The translations under genes were made by a program, and so were the position numbers. From Deltaproteobacteria bacterium (GTDB taxonomy: Bacteria; UBA10199; SPLOWO2-01-44-7): a stretch of 5,337 bases of DNA. Shown here piece by piece: positions 1-4,945 of the stretch. The first letter of the stretch is position 1. Each line of letters opens with the position of its first letter. A model generated the notes under the pieces. The model had not been told where the DNA came from. It worked only from the letters and a program-made list of their open reading frames with translations, and made no database searches. The stretch lies in NCBI GenBank assembly GCA_016203765.1, contig JACQMB010000076.1, forward strand, positions 1 to 5,337, written 5' to 3'.

Positions 1-109
1 ATAGGGCGAGCGGGCGCGGAGCTTTCGAAATCGCATCCTGGAGGCCGGTATTCGAGACCAGCGCGCGGAAACCAGCAAAGACAAACTATCGAGTGAATTT
101 AAAAATTCT

Positions 110-493
110 CTAAATCGTTTTCACCAAACCGGATTTGCGGATGGGCTTGTCGTCTGTCATGAGGCGGGCCTCCAGTTTTCGGGCGACGGCCACAATCATT
201 TGATCGGCCGGGTCCTTGATTGTTTTTTCACCCAGGCGGGGAATTTCGGCCAGGACCGTTGTCGTTAATGGAACAAGCGTAAAACGGGGGTGGTTTTCGA
301 TTGTCATCAGGAATTTTTCCAGATCTTCTTCCAACCGAATGCGCTTCAACTCATACAATTTTGTGATTTCCCAAAGGCTGATGGCGGAAACAAAGATTTC
401 ATGACGGGGGTCTTCGAGCAATTCCTTTCTCGCCTCACTGAGCTGATCGGCGGCCGCCCTAAGGAGGATGTGGGTATCCAGGACAATTTTCAT
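110..493 (-). CDS. vapC: PIN-domain ribonuclease toxin of a type II toxin-antitoxin pair (VapC-like)
   Basis: A 127-residue protein of the size usual for VapC toxins. The acidic residues expected of a PIN-domain nuclease are visible: D6 in LDTH near the N-terminus, E42 in SLWEI, D94 and D97 in KDPADQMI, and D114/D115 in MTDDKPI. In this family they hold Mg2+/Mn2+ ions that cut RNA, often tRNA or rRNA; the target here cannot be read from sequence. The start codon overlaps the stop of the upstream antitoxin gene by 4 nt (ATGA), so the two are probably translationally coupled and co-transcribed from the 754-800 region. The stop is TAG at 112-110. The frame is intact and all catalytic positions are present, so the toxin is probably functional. 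The family call is strong; the precise VapC subgroup is not determined. Confidence 0.9.
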   Translation of the reverse strand: MKIVLDTHILLRAAADQLSEARKELLEDPRHEIFVSAISLWEITKLYELKRIRLEEDLEKFLMTIENHPRFTLVPLTTTVLAEIPRLGEKTIKDPADQMIVAVARKLEARLMTDDKPIRKSGLVKTI

Positions 494-753
494 TCTGCTT
501 TGGACAGGTTAGGATTATCCCCTGTCCAATCCGCCGGGAGGGGGGAAAGAATGTCACCGGTGATGGTCACGTTGGCAAACCCGGTTGCGGGAAGGGCCTG
601 ATGATGTTCCGGGGGCAGAAGACGTGCCACCGTTTCTCCCCCCTTGGTGATTTCAAAACCATGCCCCCGTTGAACATCGCGCACCAGCTCCAACAGCTTG
701 GCCTTCGCGGTGCTCACGGGGATCTGTTCCAGTTTTTTTTCTGGAAATCCCAT
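490..753 (-). CDS. vapB: Phd/YefM-family antitoxin (VapB-like partner of the PIN toxin)
   Basis: An 87-residue protein. Residues 11-49 (IPVSTAKAKL through ITKGGETVARLLPPE) match the compact DNA-binding fold of Phd/YefM antitoxins. The tail (GDILSPLPADW at 66-76) resembles the C-terminal toxin-binding segment often seen with PIN partners. By family role it binds and neutralises the toxin encoded next to it and represses their shared promoter. The start at 753 is supported by a weak AGG ribosome-binding site at 764-762 with 8-nt spacing. The gene overlaps the toxin start by 4 nt. The coding strand carries a run of eight A at 740-733 (codons 5-7), a possible slippage site. The symbol follows the PIN partner; phd- or yefM-like would be equally fair names. 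Confidence 0.85.
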   Translation of the reverse strand: MGFPEKKLEQIPVSTAKAKLLELVRDVQRGHGFEITKGGETVARLLPPEHHQALPATGFANVTITGDILSPLPADWTGDNPNLSKAE

Positions 754-776
754 ACATTAAACCTATCAGCAATAAT

Positions 777-800
777 ATGACTAGTCAACTGACTATTCAT
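777..800. promoter_or_regulatory. Candidate operator: 24-bp imperfect palindrome upstream of the antitoxin gene
   Basis: Ten of twelve base pairs across the dyad are complementary. It contains a perfect inner palindrome TGACTAGTCA (778-787), and TGACTA recurs at 790-795, twelve bases further on, about one helical turn. It lies 24 bp upstream of the antitoxin start and next to a TATTAT hexamer (777-772, minus strand) that could be its -10. Phd/YefM antitoxins commonly repress their own promoters through short palindromes in this position. The binding protein is inferred, not shown. No convincing -35 for the minus-strand promoter could be assigned: TTGACT at 788-783 has no good -10 at standard spacing. 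Confidence 0.55.
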
Positions 801-801
801 T

Positions 802-824
802 AGAAGGTGAAATGGATGCCTTCT
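802..824. promoter_or_regulatory. Inverted repeat abutting the gspE -35 box
   Basis: AGAAGG (802-807) and CCTTCT (819-824) are exact reverse complements separated by 11 bp. The right arm ends on the first base of the proposed gspE -35 hexamer. This spacing suits a dimeric regulator, but six-base arms can occur by chance, so an operator role is only a suggestion. Confidence 0.25.
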
Positions 825-852
825 TGTCGGGGCGGTTTTTAAGTGCTATAAT
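824..852 (+). promoter_or_regulatory. Sigma-70-type extended -10 promoter for the gsp operon
   Basis: A perfect TATAAT -10 hexamer at 847-852 is preceded by TGC, giving an extended -10 (TGnTATAAT). A 4-of-6 -35 match, TTGTCG (824-829), sits exactly 17 bp upstream. The predicted transcript would start near 859, leaving an AT-rich leader of about 40 nt before the gspE ATG. A TTAAGCTTAA palindrome (857-866) covers the expected start site and could be an operator or chance. This is the best promoter in the window and probably drives all five gsp genes. Confidence 0.7.
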
Positions 853-898
853 CAAATTAAGCTTAAAAGTTTAATAATTTCAGTAAGATAGGGACTTT

Positions 899-2596
899 AT
901 GGAAGAAAGAAGCCTGGGGCAAATTTTGCTGGAAAATACCGGCCTGACCGAAGAGCAACTCCAGCAGGGGCTGGTTGCTCAACGGGAAAGAGGGATCAAG
1001 CTGGGGGAGGCGCTGGTCCAGCTTAAATTCCTTCGGACGGAAGATATCTTAAAGGCCCTTTCCATTCAGTTGGGCCTTCCTTATGAAAGCCGCATTGAGG
1101 TGGACGCCATTGATCCGATGTTGGTCGAGCCCCTTCCCATCAACTATGCCAAGGAAAATGAAATCCTGCCATTAAAACGGGAGAACGGGACCGTCGTGAT
1201 CGCCATGGCCGATCCGACCAATTTTACGGCGTTGGATGACCTGCGCATGCTTTTTAAAAGCGAGGTCAGGCCGGTGATCGTCGGCTCCTATGAAATCGTC
1301 AATGCCATCAACGCCGTCTACAACAAGACCACCGACAAAGGGGAACAGGCGATGAGTGAGTTGGACGAGATGGAAGCCATCGACCAGGATTTCAATGAAC
1401 CGGTCGACCTGCTGGATGCCTCCGATGAAGCGCCGATCATCCGCCTGGTCAACTCGCTCATGTTTCGCGCCGTCAAACAGAAGGCCAGTGATATTCATAT
1501 CGAGCCGTTCGAGCGGGAACTGGTCGTCCGTTTTCGCATCGACGGCGTTTTGTACGACGTGATGCATCCGCCCAAACGGGCCCAGAACTCGATCATCTCG
1601 CGCGTCAAGATCATGGCCGGCCTCAACATCGCCGAAAAACGTATCCCGCAGGACGGCCGTATCCGGATCAAGATCGCCGGCAAAGACATCGACATCCGCG
1701 TGTCGACCATCCCCACCGCCTTCGGCGAAAGCATCGTGATGCGTCTGTTGGACAAGTCGTCGGTGCTGCTGGATATCGAAACGCTGGGCTTTATCGGCAA
1801 AAACCTGGAATATATTAACGACGTCATCCACCGCCCGCACGGGATTATTTTGGTGACGGGGCCGACCGGGTCCGGTAAAACGACCACGCTTTATTCCGCC
1901 CTTTCCAAAATAAATTCGGACGAGTTGAAAATCATCACGGTCGAAGACCCGGTCGAGTATCAGCTCCCCGGCATCAACCAGATGCAGGTCAATCCGAAGA
2001 TCGAGCTGACCTTTGCCACGGGACTGCGGGCCTTTTTGCGCCAGGACCCCGACGTGATCATGGTCGGTGAGGTGCGTGACCGGGAGACCGCCGAGATCGC
2101 CATCCAGGCCTCGCTGACCGGCCACCTCGTTTTTTCCACCCTGCATACCAATGACGCCGCCGCTTCCGTTACCCGTCTGGTCGACATGGGGGTGGAGCCC
2201 TTTTTGGTCTCCTCTTCGGTGATTTGTATTATGGCCCAGCGTCTGGTAAGAACAATCTGCAAGGACTGCGCGCGCAAATATACTCCGGAGGAGGCAGAGC
2301 TGAAAAGAATCGGTTTGACGCCGGAGGATCTGAAGGGGAGGCAGTTGTTTCGTCCGGTCGGCTGTCCCAATTGTCTGGAGACCGGCTATGCCGGCCGGAC
2401 CGGCATTCATGAGATCCTGATGATGAACGACGACGTCCGCTCCGAAATCATGAAGGGATCGGATGCCTCGACGGTTAAAAAGGCCGCGCAGAAGCATGGG
2501 ATGAAAACCCTGCGGGACGACGCCGCCCAGAAAGTTTTGATGGGCTGGACAACGATTGAGGAGATATTGAGGGTCACACAACAAGACGCGGAATGA
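899..2596 (+). CDS. gspE: Type II secretion system assembly ATPase GspE
   Basis: A 565-residue cytoplasmic hexameric ATPase that powers pseudopilus assembly. The N-terminal part (about 1-60 and 70-142) is the T2SSE_N/MshEN type. The C-terminal part is the secretion ATPase core. It has Walker A GPTGSGKTT (321-329), the Asp box around ITVEDPVEY (346-354), Walker B in DPDVIMVGEVRD (383-394) and the His box GHLVFSTLHTNDA (408-420). A zinc tetracysteine motif follows (C454, C457, C489, C492). The Cys motif and the gspF-gspG neighbours favour GspE over the paralogue PilB, though PilB also carries such cysteines. The start at 899 is preceded by a weak AGGG (890-893) at 5-nt spacing and gives a full-length N domain. 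It is the first gene of the operon, and no gspC or gspD precedes it. All catalytic motifs are intact. Confidence 0.95.
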   Translation: MEERSLGQILLENTGLTEEQLQQGLVAQRERGIKLGEALVQLKFLRTEDILKALSIQLGLPYESRIEVDAIDPMLVEPLPINYAKENEILPLKRENGTVVIAMADPTNFTALDDLRMLFKSEVRPVIVGSYEIVNAINAVYNKTTDKGEQAMSELDEMEAIDQDFNEPVDLLDASDEAPIIRLVNSLMFRAVKQKASDIHIEPFERELVVRFRIDGVLYDVMHPPKRAQNSIISRVKIMAGLNIAEKRIPQDGRIRIKIAGKDIDIRVSTIPTAFGESIVMRLLDKSSVLLDIETLGFIGKNLEYINDVIHRPHGIILVTGPTGSGKTTTLYSALSKINSDELKIITVEDPVEYQLPGINQMQVNPKIELTFATGLRAFLRQDPDVIMVGEVRDRETAEIAIQASLTGHLVFSTLHTNDAAASVTRLVDMGVEPFLVSSSVICIMAQRLVRTICKDCARKYTPEEAELKRIGLTPEDLKGRQLFRPVGCPNCLETGYAGRTGIHEILMMNDDVRSEIMKGSDASTVKKAAQKHGMKTLRDDAAQKVLMGWTTIEEILRVTQQDAE

Positions 2597-2676
2597 TTGT
2601 GTTTATGTGTTTATGTGCCTATGTGTTTATGTCGACATAAACACATAAACACACAAGCACATAAACACAATTTTTT
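2597..2676 (+). repeat. Octamer-built 74-bp palindrome plus T6 filling the gspE-gspF gap
   Basis: It begins on the base after the gspE stop. The left arm is four TGTGTTTA-type octamers (2598-2629, the third reading TGTGCCTA) plus TGTC. The right arm is GACA followed by four TAAACACA-type octamers (2638-2669, the third reading CAAGCACA). The arms (2597-2633 and 2634-2670) meet at GTCGAC with no spacer. By my count 33 of 37 positions are complementary, plus one G-U in RNA. Six T (2671-2676) follow, then directly the gspF ATG. In RNA this would be a very long hairpin with a U-tract, resembling a terminator but AT-rich. It leaves no room for a normal Shine-Dalgarno sequence. Roles in attenuation, mRNA processing or stability, or as a mobile repeat are all possible. 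Confidence 0.9.
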
Positions 2677-3909
2677 ATGCCAGTCTTCGAATATGCCGGC
2701 ATTGACCGGCAACGCAACAAGGCGGCCGGGATTATTGAGGCCGAAAGCGACAAGGCCGCGCGAGTAAAATTGCGAAAGATGGGGGTCTATCCGCGCATCT
2801 TGAGTCTGGAAGGGTCCAAGAAACGGGTTTCGCTGAAGACGGAAATCAACTTTTCCAAATTCACCCAGCGGGTCAAAACCCAAGATGTGGCCTTGATGAC
2901 CCGTCAGCTGGCCACGCTGGTGAATGCCGGGATTCCCTTGGTCGACTCGCTCACCGCCCTGGTCGATCAGACCGAAAATCCAAAACTCAAAACAATCCTC
3001 TCCCAGGTGCGCGAAAAGGTGACCGAAGGGACAAAACTCTCCGACGCGATGAAGGCCCATCCCAAGGTCTTTAGCGACATCTATATGAATATGGTTAACG
3101 CCGGCGAAAATTCCGGCACCCTCGATCTGGTGTTGAGCCGCCTGGCCGATTTCACCGAAGGGCAGGCCAAACTAAGATCCAAAATCACCGGGGCGATGGT
3201 CTACCCGGTCCTCATGTCGGTGGTGGGCGTGGCCCTCATTATCATGCTGATGGTCGGGGTGATTCCGAAGATCACCGCCATCTTTGCGGATGTCGAGGCC
3301 GCCCTCCCGATTCCCACCCGAATTTTGATTGCGGTGAGCGCGGGGTTGACCAACGTCTGGGTGATCGCGGGGCTGGTTGTTTTTTTTGGACTTGGTTTTT
3401 ACGGTCTGAAACGGTGGCATCAGACGGAAAAGGGGAGGCTCTTTTTCGACCGCCGGGCGCTGAAACTCCCCCTGTTCGGCCGCCTCAACCGGATGGTCGC
3501 CATCTCCCGTTTCTCCCGGACGCTGGGAACGTTGTTGAACAGCGGCGTTCCGTTATTGGTGGCCTTGGGTATTTGCAGAAACGTCGTCTCCAATGTGGTG
3601 ATCCGCCGCGTCATTGAAGAAACGGCGCGCAATGTGCAGGAGGGGGCCTCGGTGGCCGACCCGCTGCGCCGCAGTCATGAATTTCCGCCGTTGGTGACCC
3701 ACATGATCGCGATAGGGGAAAAAACCGGGGACCTGGAAAAAATGCTGGAGCGCGTCGCGGATACCTACGACAACCAGGTCGACGATACCGTTTCAACCTT
3801 GACGACACTTTTGGAACCGATCATGATTCTGGTCATGGCCGGCGTGGTCGCTTTTATCGTGATGTCGGTCTTGCTGCCGATATTGCAATTGAATCAATTG
3901 GGAGGATAA
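2677..3909 (+). CDS. gspF: Type II secretion system inner-membrane platform protein GspF
   Basis: A 410-residue polytopic membrane protein, full family length (about 400). It opens with the typical MPVFEYAGID and has two T2SSF repeats (about 71-198 and 273-402), each starting with a cytoplasmic helical bundle (VALMTRQLATLVNAGIPLVDSL and the related FSRTLGTLLNSGVPLLVAL segment). Three membrane segments are visible at about 173-197, 216-244 and 378-403. GspF couples GspE to pseudopilin extraction from the membrane. The start is fixed by the conserved N-terminus, yet the bases before it are TTTTTT with no Shine-Dalgarno sequence, and a long hairpin sits immediately upstream. Its expression may therefore depend on ribosomes coming from gspE or on an unusual initiation mode; this is inference. 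gspG follows after 15 nt. Confidence 0.95.
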   Translation: MPVFEYAGIDRQRNKAAGIIEAESDKAARVKLRKMGVYPRILSLEGSKKRVSLKTEINFSKFTQRVKTQDVALMTRQLATLVNAGIPLVDSLTALVDQTENPKLKTILSQVREKVTEGTKLSDAMKAHPKVFSDIYMNMVNAGENSGTLDLVLSRLADFTEGQAKLRSKITGAMVYPVLMSVVGVALIIMLMVGVIPKITAIFADVEAALPIPTRILIAVSAGLTNVWVIAGLVVFFGLGFYGLKRWHQTEKGRLFFDRRALKLPLFGRLNRMVAISRFSRTLGTLLNSGVPLLVALGICRNVVSNVVIRRVIEETARNVQEGASVADPLRRSHEFPPLVTHMIAIGEKTGDLEKMLERVADTYDNQVDDTVSTLTTLLEPIMILVMAGVVAFIVMSVLLPILQLNQLGG

Positions 3910-3924
3910 ACGAAAGGGGGAAAG

Positions 3925-4323
3925 ATGATCAAAAAATTACTTAACGGAACGGCCGGTATGACCCTCATTGAAATCATGGTCGCGATTTCAATTATGGTTC
4001 TGGTCATGGGAATCGTCGGGGTCAACGTGATGAAGCGCTTTGAAAAAGCCAAAATCCAGACCACCCAGACCCAGATCAAGTCCCTGGAGCAGGCCTTGGA
4101 GCAATACTACCTCGATAACGGCGATTATCCCACCACCGATCAGGGCCTGGAGGCCCTGGCGTCCGGCGACTACGTGAAAAAGGTCCCCAAGGACCCTTGG
4201 AAACGAAACTACGCTTATACCAGCCCCGGCGTGGAGGGAAACCCGTTTGAAATCACCTCGGCCGGCCCCGACAAACAGGAGGGGACGGAAGATGACATTA
4301 AGAGTTGGGAAATCGAGGAATAG
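3925..4323 (+). CDS. gspG: Type II secretion system major pseudopilin GspG
   Basis: A 132-residue prepilin forming the shaft of the pseudopilus. The leader MIKKLLNGTAG is followed by the class III cleavage site G11|M12-TLIE, with the conserved Glu at mature position +5 (E16) and a hydrophobic helix to about residue 35. Family signatures are the YYLDNGDYPTTDQGLEAL helix and loop (61-78), DPW (90-92) and the calcium-binding loop GPDKQEGTEDDI (114-125; D116, D123 and D124 are the expected ligands). Mature residue +1 is Met rather than the usual Phe. A purine-rich AAAGGGGG (3914-3920 region) precedes the ATG. The last 32 nt overlap gspH, whose ribosome-binding site lies inside gspG. Identity as GspG rather than PilA is clear from the Ca2+ loop. 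Confidence 0.95.
   Translation: MIKKLLNGTAGMTLIEIMVAISIMVLVMGIVGVNVMKRFEKAKIQTTQTQIKSLEQALEQYYLDNGDYPTTDQGLEALASGDYVKKVPKDPWKRNYAYTSPGVEGNPFEITSAGPDKQEGTEDDIKSWEIEE
4277..4284 (+). promoter_or_regulatory. Shine-Dalgarno sequence that sets the gspH start
   Basis: AGGAGGGG lies 7 nt before ATG 4292, within the gspG coding region. The only alternative in-frame ATG upstream (4247) has no comparable site and would add 15 residues to the leader. It is the strongest ribosome-binding site in the window and allows translation of gspH from within gspG. Confidence 0.8.
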
Positions 4324-4945
4324 CGGTTTTACCCTCATCGAACTCCTGGTCGCCCTGGCCCTGATCGGTCTCATCCTGGGGCTGGCGGTCGGCCGGATGG
4401 GTAAACTCCTGGATCGGGAGATGAAGCACGCCGCCAACCGCCTCGGTTCCACCATTCGTTACCTGTACAACAAGGCGGCTTCCGACGGCGTTACCTTCCG
4501 CCTCGTTTTGGATATGGAGGAACAGAAATATTGGGTGGAATCGACCACGGAGGTGTTTGCATTGAGGAGGGAGGAAGAAGAGGGACCAGGGACCAGGGAC
4601 CAGGGACCAGGGACCGAAGACGAAGAGGGAGAAGAAGAAAACTTGGGAGAACCTGAAACGATTAAGCCCAAGGAGGCGACGTTTACGCCTCAGGAATCTT
4701 TTCTACTTAAACCGGTCAGTCTGCCCAAGGGAATTTATTTCAAGGACGTTTATGCCGAGCATCAAACCGAGCGCCTCGATACCGGCCGGGCCTTTATCCA
4801 TTTTTTTGCCCGGGGATATGTGGAGCGTTCGGTCATCAACCTGCGCGACGGGGACGATGAAGTCCGCTATTCGCTCACCGTGAATCCGATAACCGGGGCG
4901 GTGAAGATTGAAAAGGGGTATAAGGAGCCGGAGGTGGAGAGATGA
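4292..4945 (+). CDS. gspH: Type II secretion system minor pseudopilin GspH with an acidic repeat insertion
   Basis: A 217-residue prepilin-like protein. The 12-residue basic leader ends at cleavage site G12|F13-TLIELL (Glu +5 is E17), followed by a hydrophobic helix to about residue 34. The C-terminal region (about 137-211, with FARGYVERSVINL and VRYSLTVNPITGAVKI) resembles the beta-rich GspH head. Residues 94-120 are an acidic, low-complexity loop (EEEE, GPGTRDQGPGT, EDEEGEEE) encoded partly by heptamer DNA repeats. This makes the protein longer than GspH usually is (roughly 150-190 residues). The start at 4292 is preferred over 4247 because of the AGGAGG site and the normal leader length. 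The gene overlaps gspG by 32 nt and gspI by 4 nt. GspH joins the tip complex of the pseudopilus. The assignment as GspH rather than another minor pseudopilin rests largely on gene order. Confidence 0.85.
   Translation: MTLRVGKSRNSGFTLIELLVALALIGLILGLAVGRMGKLLDREMKHAANRLGSTIRYLYNKAASDGVTFRLVLDMEEQKYWVESTTEVFALRREEEEGPGTRDQGPGTEDEEGEEENLGEPETIKPKEATFTPQESFLLKPVSLPKGIYFKDVYAEHQTERLDTGRAFIHFFARGYVERSVINLRDGDDEVRYSLTVNPITGAVKIEKGYKEPEVER
4582..4615 (+). repeat. Heptamer tandem repeat (GGGACCA, 4.9 copies) inside gspH
   Basis: Four perfect GGGACCA units start at 4582, 4589, 4596 and 4603, and a six-base partial unit ends at 4615. The array is in a purine-rich, Glu-coding stretch. With a 7-base period the reading frame rotates every unit and returns after 21 bases, encoding GPGTRDQ GPGT. 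No frame of the unit contains a stop on this strand. Copy-number changes other than multiples of three would shift the gspH frame. Confidence 0.95.

Noticed and set aside
95..108. GAATTT-AA-AAATTC hairpin as a terminator for the toxin gene
   Set aside because: The stem is six A/T-rich pairs with a two-base loop and no following U-tract on the minus strand; too weak to call.
1..113. Possible 3' end of an upstream gene (plus-strand frames ending at 94-96 or 111-113)
   Set aside because: Two frames are open from the left edge for only about 30 codons, with no recognisable motif and nothing to choose between them.
1172..2584. A 470-codon open frame on the minus strand, antisense to gspE
   Set aside because: It lies wholly under gspE, whose protein shows every catalytic motif. 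The antisense translation is rich in His, Gln, Asp and Gly with no recognisable domain, as expected for a codon-phase shadow of a GC-rich gene.
2597..2670. CRISPR array
   Set aside because: The octamers are contiguous with no spacers, and the second half is the inverse of the first.
2611..3060. A minus-strand frame that runs through the right half of the palindrome region
   Set aside because: Its C-terminal part is only the octamer repeat translated, and the rest is the shadow of gspF.
4247..4291. Upstream ATG at 4247 as the gspH start
   Set aside because: It gives a 27-residue leader and lacks a ribosome-binding site, whereas 4292 has AGGAGGGG at 7 nt and a normal 12-residue leader.
3988..4455. 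A 155-codon minus-strand frame opposite gspG and gspH
   Set aside because: It spans two well-supported genes, has no domain or ribosome-binding site I can recognise, and mirrors their codon pattern.
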